Shown: piece by piece, positions 1 to 12,300 of the stretch
Numbering within the stretch: position 1 is the stretch's first letter
Layout: each line of letters starts with the position of its first letter
Assembly (NCBI RefSeq): GCF_029227915.1
Contig: NC_079881.1
Coordinates: forward strand, 10,889,501 to 10,949,500
From: Hydractinia symbiolongicarpus
Lineage: Eukaryota; Cnidaria; Hydrozoa; Anthoathecata; Hydractiniidae
Direction: 5' to 3'
Length of the DNA: 60,000 nt
Notes under the pieces: model-generated
What the model was told of the DNA's origin: nothing
Seen by the model: only the letters and a program-made list of their open reading frames with translations
Database searches by the model: none
Position numbers and translations under genes: made by a program

Positions 1-876
1 ACGAAATTCCCAATATTGAGTATGAGTAAGCTGTCTTTGTATTCAAATCTTACCAACAAAATTTAATTATCAAGGAATTCAAAAAATAGATAACTGGAAA
101 TCGTGGATTTTAAGTTCTACCACGATTTCTCTCTCCTCCTTTTTTCCTGTAACATCTTCTTAGATATGCCGTTTTATTTTTAACACTCGGAAAATTGCAT
201 GAATAGGCTAAAGTGCCTGTGTATAATTGATTAATAATAAAAACTATTTTAGGTCGGTTATGTATGCCTCTTGAGCTATTTTGATACGAGTCATTATTTT
301 TATTATTACTTTTGCTGAGCGTACGAAATACATACTGTAGTCTATTCGCCATTTTAAGGTTTGCATGTCTGAACACATGTCTTTCGTCACTGACTGGTAA
401 CAAAGTTAAGGTTTTGCAACCTATTGCTCTTAATTTGGACTCTCCTTCATGCTCTCCACCATCCTTTGTGAACTTTAAAATTCTAACGCGTGAGTCTAAT
501 AGTTTTAAAGTCACGCTGAAGGAGAGTTTGCTCATTGAGCGAGACCGACCATTCCTAAATAGGTCGGTTAGGTATGCTTCTTGAGCTATTTTTATACGAG
601 TCATTAATTTTATTATTACTTTTTATTTTATAACGTGATGATTTTGTTAAAATATTGATTGTGTAATCATGCTCGCATAAAGCGGGCAAAAGCTAACATA
701 AACTTGTCACAAAAAGAGTCTTTTTTACCCGGATACTGTCGCACTTATGCTGACTTAGTGACTTATAAACTGGATATTTTTATATAAACTAGTTATCAAT
801 TTCAACTCCCAAAAATTCTCTGTTCTTTAATAATCTTTGAAAAACCACTAAATAAGAAATTTGTTTCTTTATTTAG
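1..876. other. Upstream TMF1 intron with two ~64-bp direct repeats
   Basis: This stretch precedes the first TMF1 exon I can recognise and is probably intron. Two near-identical segments at about 251-314 and 561-624 (both start AGGTCGGTTA and run through TTGAGCTATTTT) lie in the same orientation around a ~246 bp core. A short inverted repeat (GACCGACC / GGTCGGTT) sits at the inner edge of the second copy. A minus-strand reading frame of 164 codons crosses the block, but it has no family I recognise and half of it is repeat. I see no TMF1 exon here. Most likely this is a small mobile element or a local duplication. Confidence 0.5.
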
Positions 877-3800
877 TGAAATCAACAAACTAAATCTTGA
901 GAAAGCTCAAAAAGATTCAGAAGTGCAGGTATATTTTGTAAATTTATCGTGGTTGCTCGATTTTGCCAAAACTGTGAAAACCAGAAATGTTTGAAATGGT
1001 CGCGTAATTTCGTTTTTCGTGACAACTGCGTCCTTGCTCTATGGATAGCAACTTCGTCCCTCATCATAAGAAAGCATGTTGATCTCCATTCAAAGACAAC
1101 TTCGTCTTTCGTCTTTGAAAGCATTAGAATTTCCATGCTTCGAGTTTCTTTGCCATTTTTTTTAGGAAGCATCAGTAGCAGTTCAAGCGAAGGAAGAACT
1201 CGAACAAAAACTCAAAGAACTCGAGAAAAAAACCAAGTATGGGAATGAAGAACTTGTAGCACAGGTGGGGAACATTTTTGTTTTATTTTTTATGGAGGTA
1301 GGAAGCATGTCAGTAGAAAGCGCGTACCGTGAATAACATATTAAGCGCCCCGTGCCCAATAAGCACCCCGTGCCCAATAACCGCCCCTGTCAAATAAGCG
1401 CCCCGGGATGACGGAAATATTTGTAAATAAGCACCCCTTCTCTAATAAGCGCCTTCCCCGCGCTTATTCGGATCGGCACAAAAAGCAACGATTTTTGCTA
1501 TGACTATGAATTCCTTACAATGGACGAAGACAACGACGATGAAGATGAAGTTGAAAATATTAAAATTTCATAAAAAATAGATATTTCCTCTTATATTTCT
1601 TTATTTTTTGTTTGTTTTTCTATTTTTTATTTATAAAAGTTATAAAGTTTAAAACAATTTTCTTTTCTGAAAAAAAATTAATAAGCGCCCTGCTGAATTA
1701 ACCGTTCTTGCCCAATAAGCGCCCCTATCAATATGAAATTTCAAAATAAACGCCCCGGGCGCTTAATCCGTTATTTACTGTAAATGTTTTTAAGAGATTA
1801 GCGCGGTCTTGACTTGCTGAAGCGTTTGTATCTTGTAAAACTACAATTTATCTCAGGTTTCACTGTTAGTTTTTTCATTTTAGCTCGAAGACTTACAGAA
1901 CGCTTACCAGCGATTAGAACAGCAATCTGCTCGCAAAGAGGATAAACTGAAACATGAAATTCAAGATCTACACTCGGTACGGTTATCATGTTATCAGGTT
2001 TTCTTGTTGTGTAAAAATGGATGAAATATACAAAGCATACCTTCAAGCTTACCTAGTGTTCTAAAGATTTAACAGTTGTCTCTATTTGCATGGTGTGTGA
2101 AAAAAAGAGTATGCCGAGTAGACAAATTTTGCCCTTACTTGATTTCTTAAGCCAGAAAATCTATTTTTAAAATATCGTTCCCAAATTTCAAATACAGGTC
2201 ATAGGCTTCGATATTTAAACCTACATCGCTTGCCAGGAGGGTCAACATTTTTGCAGCACTTAGGGAACTGTTGTGAATTCTTAGTACAGTCTATCTCTCA
2301 CATTTGCCCCATTGTTCCCATAATGCAATTTAATGTTATGTGGATGTGATGTAAAACATTTTACATGTTGTAGAGATTGGAAGAAGGAGAGAATCGAAAC
2401 CAAGAACTTTCAACAAGCGTTACAGCAGGTATTAGCTTGTATCATTACTGTTTGAAATGAAAATCTGGATTTCTGACTCCTTTTTAGTCAGAAATCCAGA
2501 ATCAGCAAACAAGGAGAGGGAACAGCCAAGCTTGTATCATATATTCTTATAATATATATTATATATTTAGCGACTCGACCTTTGCTTCGACAGATTGAAA
2601 ACCTGCAGAGTAGTCATGCCAACCAAGCGGACAATTGGGAACGTGTCGAAAAAAGTTTAACTGAACGACTTGGTAAGTACCCTGTGGTAATGGAATATTT
2701 TTGTAAAGGCCCTGTCATCATCTTTGTAGCACTTGGGAAGCTAATGTGCAGGTTTAGTTAAACTTACTATAATTGATAATTCCATTCGTCTGTCCGTTTG
2801 TTCATTTTTGATATCCCCTAAGCACCTTGGATTTGCAGACTATTTCGACAGTGGACGCAAAAAGTAGAGACAACGCTCTTCAAATATAGTTTGCCCGATG
2901 TTGATAAGTTTTTTAAAGATGAACCCATAGTTTTCCTTTCTGTATTTTACTTTGAATTTCTTTCCTACTTTTTTAACTTAACATTTTCCAGGTAACCTGC
3001 AGCATCAACTTGCTTTGGCGTCAGAGAAAGAAAGATCAGCATCTGAGATCGCTACTGAATTGAAATCAAAATACAAAGCATTGAATATTCAGTACCATAC
3101 TGTAAAAGAAGAAAAAACGAAACTTGAATCATCATTGGAAGATGAAACTAATCGAAATAAAGAATTGAAAGATGGTTGGAATAGGTTTGCGCTATATATG
3201 TTTCATGACTAACAAAAATGTTAGAAAATGATAAAATATGTCAACATCGATTTTTTTATAGTGTTAGTACTGCTAATGTAGAGGTCGTGTTCGTTGTTCT
3301 TGTGTATATATCTGCTTACCTATCCTGGCTGTTGTTACGGAGTTAGCCGTGGCCAGAGTAAGAATTCCAGAGCCGTGGCCAGTGTGTAGAATTTCAGTGG
3401 TGGATGATGCAATTGTGGTAGACTTGTATATATTTGAGTATCTATGATGGCTAGGGTTACGGCGTTGGCCGTGGCCAGTGTGGAAATTGCAGTGGTGGAT
3501 GATGCGATTGTGGTGGACAGTCGTTGTGTATATATTTAAGTACCTATGATAGCTGCGGTTGTGGTATTAGCTTTATGGTTTAGCTGTGGTAGGTGTGGCA
3601 TTGTCTGTGGTAAATTGAGGTTGTAGTGGATGGTTGTGTATATAGCTGAGTACCTATGTTAGTGGCGGTTTTGGTGTTATGCCTAGTGGTAATTGTGGGT
3701 TTTTTAGTGATTTTTGGTGGTCGTTTCGACTCTGTTAATGAGTTAGTTGTGTTTTTATGTGGTTAGAAATGTTTCTGTTATAGCGATGGCATTGGTTGTT

Positions 3801-6038
3801 GTGATACCTCGTTGCTGTTCTGACTACAACTGCTTTTATTATAACTGTGTTTATTGTGCTACTGTTATAGCTTAATTTTTTATTTCTCTGTTGTTTATAT
3901 GCTTCATCCTTTATTTGCAGAGAAAAAATGAATCTCGAAAAACAAGTAACAAAATTGAAAACTTTATACGAAGGATTGCACAACGAAAAGGTTTGTGTGT
4001 TTGGTGTGTTGCTACAATGTTAATTTTGCTCTGTCGACCTTGATTTGATTCGAACTTAATTCAGACTTAACTCGCCCGAGCCTGTTGCATTTTATGCTTA
4101 TTTGTATTACTACTGTTGTTATATTGTTTCTTTATAGATCTTTCTGGAAGACCAACTATCTGCGGAGAAGGCTAAATACGACAATGATATGTTTCAACTC
4201 AACTCTCGACTTGCCCAACAACAACAACAACAGCAAACGGTGCAAGCGATAAGTCGACAAAGCAGTCACGATTCACTTCCCACGGAAGAAGATCGCGTCG
4301 TACATAGAGTATGTTGTGTTGCGAAGTTCCTTCTGTATTTTAATTTTTGTTTATTTTTTGGTTTGTTGTTGTTGTTGTTTTTTATTGAAAAAAAGCTCGC
4401 GCTGTCGCCATTTGTTATAAAAGCGCGAAATCAACTCCCGCAAAATCTGGATCTGTTTTTTTCCCGATAAATTCTTATTCCGCGAGTTGCAGTTTTCTAA
4501 AGGACTTTTCCTTTTGTTAGAAATCAAATAAATACAAAAGTTAGTTTCACCAAAAAACAGCATCAGGATATTCCCAATCTATTGGTTAACACTTCCCTAA
4601 ATTTTCGTACCTTAGAATGAATCTTTTAACAGCACATTTAGTCATCAACGAAATATGTCGACATCGAGTAGTCTCCACGAGAGTTTTCACAACGACAGCA
4701 TGATGCGAACAACCACCACAGCGTCGTTTGAACACATACAAAGTCAACTCCGAAAGCGCGAAGGCGAAGTGTATGTCCTGCAGGTAGGTCAGTTATACTG
4801 AAATTGTTAACATAGTGTTGCGTTGTTTTCTGTTTTGAATTGAAAACAGTGTCCGCCGAACCTTCAAAACTTTTAAATTAGATTAGGTGGATTCAAAAAA
4901 ATTTAGGATAGTTAGAGGAAAGTCAGGATTTTATAAGTTTCCGATTGAAAAGAAATTTTAAAAGTACAACCTAACAAAGTTGTTATGGCAACGGAATCTG
5001 CCCCACGTGTTTTTTTCTGATGTCTCATGTGTTTAAAATGTGGTAAGTTATATTCATGATTAAATTTTAGGAAGAAATACAATCGTTAGAAAAGACAAAA
5101 GCATCTTTGGCGCAAGAGCTCGTCTCGCTTGCAAATAAAGTCGAAGAGCTGGAAAATCATGTTGCTGAATTATCTTGCTACAAAGAAAAACATGACGTAC
5201 GTGATGACTATTTCATTCGCTGCAATATTTTCGTTGTTATTTGCTTATTTTTGTAAACTTGGTAAAAATCTTTTATGTTCAGCTCAAACATGTCTTCTTT
5301 TATAAGTTATCGAATGTTTCTCCACTTCTGTGGTATATAAAATATGTGAAAAAAACTTCCTTTTTGTCGCTTGTATTAGTGAGGTAAAATTTAGGAAAAA
5401 CGTTCGCAATCTTATTAAAGGACGCCCAAGGGACAGGTACTAGTACTTTTGATAATTAGAAGTAGCCTATATGTGATTATTAAAAATGCGTCAAGAACTG
5501 ATGTGTTTAAGACGATCGTTCGTTCGTTTATTTATATTTATTTATTAACTCATTTAATCATACATTCATTTATTTATTCATTTATCCATTTATTCATTCA
5601 TTCACATATTTGTTATTTTCTTACTATTCCCTCCTTCTTTTATGTATTCATTCACTGTAGGAGATGCAATCACGCTACAGCGCAGTCTTACAAATGTACG
5701 GTGAGAAAGCTGAAGAAGCAGACGAACTAAGGATGGATTTAGATGATATTAAAAATATGTACAAACAACAGGTGTGTCTCGTTGTTTGTTGAGTGTGCAT
5801 CAATTTGTTTGTCTGTGTGCTGAAAAAAAAGACACTTAGTTTTATTCAATTTAAAACTAATTTTTCATTTGAAGCATAAAATGAAAACATGATTTTCTCC
5901 AATCGGTCCTCAATTTTCTTAAAAGTTAAAGTAAAAAGGCCTAATTATCTTTCTTTTCTTAAAAACTTTTGTAAGGCTACCTTCATGGAAGCACAAAGTC
6001 GCCGAATCATCAAAGTATTCCTGCGTACACGATATTAA
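877..6038 (+). CDS. TMF1: TMF1 (TATA element modulatory factor / golgin), C-terminal part
   Basis: TMF1 is a long coiled-coil golgin that binds Rab6 and tethers vesicles at the Golgi. Eleven exons are readable: 877-928, 1166-1264, 1884-1976, 2374-2428, 2571-2672, 2992-3184, 3921-3990, 4138-4308, 4616-4783, 5071-5196 and 5661-5771. Their phases agree and they give 413 codons. The family is recognised from RNQELS, TRPLLRQIENLQ, QLRKREGE, SLEKTKASLAQELV and, at the end, LQMYGEKAEEADELR followed by DLDDIKNMYKQQ, all very close to the end of vertebrate TMF1. There is a seven-Gln run after RLA (about 4209-4230). The window starts inside the gene, so the N-terminus is missing. The last exon is uncertain. 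The best candidate is 5976-6038, which adds about 20 residues and a TAA, but it does not match the conserved IDELL-type ending. Two AATAAA signals follow at 6179-6184 and 6188-6193. Confidence 0.9.
1327..1780. mobile_element. TA-flanked MITE rich in AATAAGCGCCCC (Tc1/mariner-like)
   Basis: The element lies in a TMF1 intron. Its ends are inverted: the left end CCGTGAATAACATATTAAGC resembles the reverse complement of the right end, CAGTAAATAACGGATTAAGC. Both ends are flanked by TA (1325-1326 and 1781-1782), as expected for a Tc1/mariner-type insertion. The inside has many short AATAAGCGCCCC-like repeats near both ends and an AT-rich middle. There is no transposase frame, so it would be non-autonomous. 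Assignment to a superfamily is inference from the TA duplication. Confidence 0.7.
2464..2500. repeat. Perfect 15-bp stem-loop in TMF1 intron
   Basis: TCTGGATTTCTGACT (2464-2478) is followed by a 7-nt loop and then its exact reverse complement (2486-2500). It lies in the intron between the exons ending at 2428 and starting at 2571. Function unknown. Confidence 0.75.
3290..3730. repeat. Degenerate GT-rich minisatellite
   Basis: In the TMF1 intron 3185-3920, about four imperfect units are recognisable by a shared start (TTGTGTATATA, then TACCTATG, then GGCTG/GGCGG) near 3299, 3424, 3523 and 3634. They also share GCCGTGGCCAGTGTG and TGGTGGATGATGC stretches. The spacing is 100-125 bp. The unit is G/T-rich on the + strand. 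Confidence 0.6.
5521..5612. repeat. ATTT/ATTC simple repeat
   Basis: Low-complexity tetranucleotide-like run (TTTATTTATT, CATTCATTCA) in the last well-supported TMF1 intron, upstream of the exon at 5661. No coding content. Confidence 0.7.
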
Positions 6039-6221
6039 AATAACATTAACAGATTAAACCTTAGCCAGGCTGTACTTTGCACTGTTTAAAGCTAGCTTTT
6101 TTATGACAACCGATTAAGTGCCGATGCTCTGGACGAGTTACCACGCTCAGTTCAAATTACACTATCGAAGCACGGATGAATAAATTCAATAAAAAGAACG
6201 CCAAGAAAGAAAAACTACAAT

Positions 6222-6458
6222 CCCGGACATAATATTTATGCAAAAGACTGTTTGACTATCTCTCGAAATGGCTAATTTAGCACGGGTGTAGACGGAGTAA
6301 CCTTTCGCAATGTCCACATGCTGGAGATTCGCTCCACGACCTGGAAAGGTGCAAAAAATCTAGGAATCTGGGTGTACTGACCTAGAAACGGCTTTCTCAA
6401 GCGCATGTGGTTATGAGGTTTAAAATTTTGCCCTTTCTCGCAATAATTTATGTCCGGG
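6222..6458. mobile_element. Possible MITE with CCCGGACATAA ends
   Basis: CCCGGACATAATATT at 6222 is mirrored by AATAATTTATGTCCGGG ending at 6458, giving imperfect terminal inverted repeats of about 16 bp. A second pair (CCACATGC near 6324, GCATGTGG near 6403) lies inside. No target duplication is obvious and there is no transposase frame. Confidence 0.45.
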
Positions 6459-8590
6459 ACGAGAATGTCATTTCTCGTCTGATCGACCTTATTGTTTTCT
6501 TCGTTGAATAATGGGAAATATACTTTATCGTTTAGATTCAAGATTTACTTGGTGACAGGTGACATCAATGAATAGTGGACTGAATTTATTTTTATATGTT
6601 GAATTTTCTCTCGTAAATCACGGTGAATCTTAAAATGAATTCCCAGAGGTGTGCATAAGAAAAATTAGAAACTTTAGATTTTTTTCGTAAAACATTTCGT
6701 TATCCTCCTTCTTGTGATTTTCTTTTCATCCTTTGTGCTACTACCACGGCTATTATACAATTTTTTTTTTGGTTGTAAGGGGGAAGTGTGAGTCGAGTGT
6801 GTAGTTTGTACGAAACTATATTTATACTTTTACATATTATCTTGTTTTATTTTGTTTTATAAGCACGTTTTTAGCAGGTACACGTTTTAGCAGCTACACG
6901 TCTAACGTCTACACGTCTTAAACTCTTATACCCCGTACACACGTGCGTTAAAAAGGCCGACATGGGGTCATACCGTCTATTTGCCGTAACATTTATTGGC
7001 CATAAATTGTGATCATAGAACTTTAAGATATCAAAAAAGAAACTCCTATTAGAGAAAATAAAAGTGATTTTCCACCCATGTCTATCAGTATCGTAACTGC
7101 ATACAAGAATTCGGGCTTTAATAATGAAAGATTGTCGACGAAAAAATATAGTACTTTCAGTTTCGCGAGAAAAGCTTCGCATGTTAGTGTGAAAGTATGC
7201 CCTTTGTTTTGTTCGCTTTCCCTTGATTATTTCTTAAAATTTCAACCGCGTGTTATTCGGTCTCGTTATTTACAAGCAATAATCAAAAGATTACAGAAGG
7301 TTTAATTTGTTCGGTAGTAAACTTGTAATTATATTTCAAATATTGTATTTGTATTTTCTGGTAAGATAATTTATTAGAATCGTTACGCTTTTTTATTTTT
7401 CATTTCACAGGTCTTTTTTGTGTGCGCATGCGCTAAGCGCTTTTATAATGGAATTTTTGTACAGTGAACAGCGTCACGGCAAAAATTGTTGTCTGCCTCA
7501 CAGAGTTAATTTATTTGGATAGGATTGATCTAAATTTACCGAATTTATTTAGGCTGGACTTGCGCTTTACAGTGCGAATTTTTATTATATTTGTGCAGTT
7601 TAAGAGAAGCCACTTGGTAAAAAATTACTAGAACCTTAAATGTAGAAAAATTAAAATAAGGTTAGGAATAATTTAGTAGTATTTTCAAATTTAAAGGGAG
7701 GCGGCAAATTGGAATTAATTGTAAAATGGGATTTATTAGTGCGATTTTGAAATTTCGTGTGATACTTTCTAAATTGCGTTTTTTGTTATGAAAATAAAGC
7801 AAATTATGTAATATTTATCAATGTGGTGTCGAATCTTATTTTTTTTTTTTTTGTACTTCTATCGTGCTAAAAGTAAACAAGTATTGACAGATAGTGTAGA
7901 ATTCGCTACTACGCATCAATCTAATTCCCACTGCTTGAAAGAAGTGCTTTTATCGCGCCAGCGCGCACATCAGAATGTGAAAAAGGTCTAGTGACGAGAT
8001 TGACTACAAATCTGTTTTTGCAAAGCGTCTGATTTTAGTTTATGTTTTTGAAGTGTCACCGTATGTAAAATAGCTCTTAGTACACCGCTAATGACTCTCG
8101 CCAGATAATTCGTGTTCAAATTCCATGTCACTATATCATAGGCGTGTTGTTTTGACGGCAGTCTTGCGCATGTGCACAACCATTATGGACATGCAGCCAT
8201 GTTCCCAGGGTTATATTTTCCTTCTTGTTGACCGAGATTGTAAGAAAAAAAAAAGAAACCAGGCGATAAGGTTGAATAGACAGGCAAAATAATGCAGTAT
8301 CTGAAAATTATAATTATTGTTAAAAAAATTCATTTGGTCTCTTGTAAGTCGCCCACCTTTTTTGATATGAGCTCATAATAAAAAGGCAAAGAACCCTGGG
8401 GACAAGGGTGTATAGTAAGAAGCATTGTTACACCGATGTTTGTTCTAAATCTAAAAATACATTTATTTGTCATAAATTTGTGTAAGAGGTCTGGGAATAT
8501 AGACACTACACACTGTATCACGAATAATAAAATAATTTTAACACCCAATCCTACCAATAATTTGCCAACAAAAATTTTCATAATGCATAC

Positions 8591-8659
8591 CAACCTCGTC
8601 CCCAGGTACCTGTTCGGATTTTTATAAAAAGCCTAACAGGTCTTTTGGGTATGAGGTTG
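8591..8659. mobile_element. 69-bp mini-transposon, CAACCTCGTCC family, 9-bp TSD
   Basis: The element starts CAACCTCGTCCCCAGG and ends ATGAGGTTG. The two ends form ~24-bp imperfect inverted repeats (both reach ACCTGTT), so almost the whole element is a hairpin. It is flanked on both sides by the exact 9-bp sequence AATGCATAC (8582-8590 and 8660-8668), which is good evidence for transposition. The 9-bp duplication resembles Mutator-like elements; that assignment is inference. Confidence 0.8.
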
Positions 8660-9313
8660 AATGCATACCGCTATTGGTAGTCCTTATTTACCTATTCCAG
8701 GGTGGCAAACATCGCCGTCCTCTGAAGTCAGAAAATATACCCTGGGGACGAGGTTGGCGCCCAGCAGCATGCGTGCATATTAGAAGTAAAAAATGAAGCT
8801 TTTGGGGGACTGATTTTTTCGCTGTTTCAGAACACTACTCTGGGCGTGGCGGCTACAACTTTATCGCGCGTCCTTAAATCGTTATATACAATATATACAA
8901 TAGAAATGCGCAAAGTTGTGCACGTGATGTAAACACGAAACTAGAAAAAGTTTGATTTAGTTGTAAGAAAAAAACTTATAAGTTCATTTGCAGGTACTCA
9001 CCTGTCTACACGTTAAGTTAAAATGTCTAAGTTTTTCTAAAAAAAATTTTTTACAATAAATACCAAATAAGTTTTAGCGACAGCAAGCGAACAGGTTAAG
9101 CATTTGATACATGCATACCCACCCAAAGTTGCTTATCATGTCTTTTGAAATGACAATGGTCTCGAACGCGTTGATTCGTCTAGTAAAAAATTGCCTTAAG
9201 ATATGGATGACCAACTTGGTGACTTTATAGTTCTCGGAAATGTTGAGGTGAGCCAAACACTTTAGCAGGTAGCAACATTTCTTCGTTTTCGCACTTATAT
9301 AATAATTTTAAAA

Positions 9314-12300
9314 ATGGCTCTCGAAGAAAATAAATCATTCCCAGTTTGGGTTGGCTGTCTGGCAGAATCTGTTACTGAAGCCACTCTTTACTCACATTTT
9401 AAAAAGATTGGACCTGTTCGCAATGTCACTGTGGTCAAAGATCCAGTAACAGGAAAGTCTAAGCAATTTGGTATGACACTATTTTTTTTCAACCACCTTA
9501 CACTTCTTTTTATGAAAACAACTCAATAAGGTAAATAAGGCTGGAAATGACTGTAAATAAGGGAGAAAAAGGACAATTTCAGGCTAGACATGTGAAAACA
9601 AAGAACTGATGCCTATTTCTTGGTTCACATACAAAAAGTCATATTAAACCTCAGCCACTTTTAGCCATCTGCATTCAGCTATGTCATTAAATGAAAAATT
9701 ATCATTTTAATAATTACCACTATTGTCTATACTTACTTCCTCCAAATAAGAAAAAAGGTAAATTATCAAAAATATCTAGCTATGCATTCAGCGTTTTTTT
9801 AAAAACACAAAATTTCACTCAAGAAATCCTGAAAAATCCTTGCCCATATTGGATCACCACCAAGGGGTTATCGAACCCCTATCTCCAGAGTTATAACCAA
9901 TGAGCTAGTACCAAATCTAACGTGAAAATTAAAAATATATACATACTTTTTGGTGATAGTAAAGCAGCAATGTTTAAACTTAGAACCCTGTGGATTTACT
10001 TAGTTAGAAAAACAAAGACTTCATGTCAACATTACTTTTTCTATCTACAAAACATCAGTCAGTCATGCCTTATTTGGTGACAGAAGTGTTCATTAAAAGA
10101 AGGACATTAAGCCTTCTATTCCAAAATTCCTGCACATAACCTCGAAGAAAAACGTATTGAGAGATTTCTTGCGATGGTATCACGAACAACCTTTGTTAAC
10201 TACAGTTCTCAAAGTAGCTTCATTTGATAAATTTTTTTGATAAAGTGTTAAAGTTACACATTTCTGTAATTCTTTAAAAATTTTGGTTCGTATGTGGCCG
10301 ACTTAAAAAAATTAAAAGCACTGTTTTGCATTTCGGGAAAAATTCCAGCCAATTCAAAAATAATTCTGAGGAGGTCAAGAGTTGGATGAGTATATATGGA
10401 GTAGGTCTTGTTACTAACTAGGGCGATTATGAAATAGTTTTTTACTTACTTTATATATCGGTTTAAAGCTAATCGTTACCGTTGTTGACGTATCGTTTCC
10501 GCAAGGTCTACTTTGCAGAAACGAAATAACATTTTGATCGTTTCCGTCAGCCTCAAATCACGGTAACAATAGAGCGTTTTTCCAGACTCTACAAATTTCC
10601 AGGCCTGAACTTTGTTATCAACTACTATTTTCCTTTTTTTAACCTGATGCCTTTCAATATCTGATACTGTAAGCACATGTTATTCAACACTTCTTTTGCT
10701 TTTTTAGTCCTACGAACCAGGAAAGTATTATTTCGCATTGATCAGATACGTATTAGTATTTCTTCTGTATACAGTATTCCTTTAGTAACAAATATGAAAG
10801 TTGAATAGAATCGTTTTCTCGATTATTGCATTTCCTGTTTTGGACATTTATATTCATATTTTACCCTCAAACCCCCTGACGTGAGAAAAAATATCATCAT
10901 ATTAGAAACAAATGCTTTGAGAATTATTAATTTTGTTTTATTTTAATGGGGGCATTATTATGCACAAAAAATGTTGAACAAGAGTTCCGCAGGTTCACTT
11001 TAAATAACTAATGAATAATTAAATATTCTCTTTTCAATTTCTTGTAAATAATTACAGATTGAAAGAAAAAACTTTGTTAACAAATATCTCTGAATAATTT
11101 TTTCGTAAAATTTTCGGTTGTCTACTCTTCTTAAAAGGGATCTGTCTCAAAAATACATTAGATGAAGTCATGAAACTTTCGTTTTTGACTTCACAAGTGT
11201 TTGATCTCTATTCGCGTGTCTCATTTTAATTTTTGGTCAGCGGATTTGGGTGCAAAAGTGATTGAAAGAGAAAAGAAAAAAAAGAGTTTTATTTTTATGA
11301 TCTTATAAATGATTTACGGTATATTTTCCAAACGATTAATGTTGAGAAAAAAAGGGACACCTGATTTAAATTCAGACTATGCTGAACATGTGGACATATT
11401 TTTTTTTCTGTAAACTTGTAAACTTTTGAGACTAATCCCTTCACAGTTGGCAACACCCACTTTTTAAGACTTTTGACTATATTTGTTTTTCTGTTACAAC
11501 ATTTTAATTTTTTTTTATAATATTGTAGAACAAACTTTTGTTAACAAGTACATATATACTTTTATAAGGTTTTTTTAAAAGGAAAGTTGAAAAAAATGCT
11601 TTATACAGAAGAGGTGTAATTTACCATACTGCTACCTTAAATAATTAAATTTGTAGTTGTGTAATGTGTAATAAAACAAAACAATGTAGGAATTTAGTTT
11701 CTTTTCCTTTCTTGCCTTAAGAACAATCAAATAGTAATTGCCAGAGGATGTTGACAGGCTATATCTTGAAACGGTATTGGCAGCACTGAAAAAATTTGCA
11801 TCACAAGTTGATGTTTACATGATAAAAAGTCATACATTCAGATATATGCAGAAATTCTGTGCTGTTGTGATAATAATAAAGTTTCTGATATTATACATAA
11901 AAAACGTGTGTTTCTGATATGCATGCAGACAAAAAAGTGATATATAATTTCTTTTATTAATAACTAGACGATAAGGCCCTTGGAGAAATCCACTTAGGCA
12001 GATGGACAATGGAAAAATAGGTTGTTTTAAATGTTTTGTGGACATCAGCAGTGCAGATGAAAAAAAAATCATGTACTACATGATGGGATCATGTACTTTA
12101 GAAGGTTTTTTTGATGACGTCATCAACCCGTCCATTCCAAAACCAAGGTACCCAAGTACCTTGGTTTGGGAAAATTACCCAAATTGGTCCTAGGTGGTCC
12201 CTAGTTACCCACACGGTGAAAAATCATTAACGCGCACTGTGATGGCTTCATTGATTTAATATACTTTGTTTAATGTAAATTAAGGTTTGATAAATTACAG

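Larger units (their letters stand above)
6039..9313. other. TMF1-MARF1 intergenic region
   Basis: No gene is supported here. Reading frames of 60-103 codons occur on both strands but show no domain, start context or codon bias, and several fall inside repeats. The stretch holds the TMF1 polyadenylation signals, an inverted-repeat element at 6222-6458, and one intact mini-transposon with single ends of the same family at 8387-8407 and 8742-8756. The MARF1 promoter and 5' UTR must lie near its right end; I see no clear core promoter motif. Confidence 0.6.

Noticed and set aside
110-604. 164-codon minus-strand frame
   Set aside because: Spans two direct repeats, has no domain, and lies in a probable TMF1 intron; treated as repeat.
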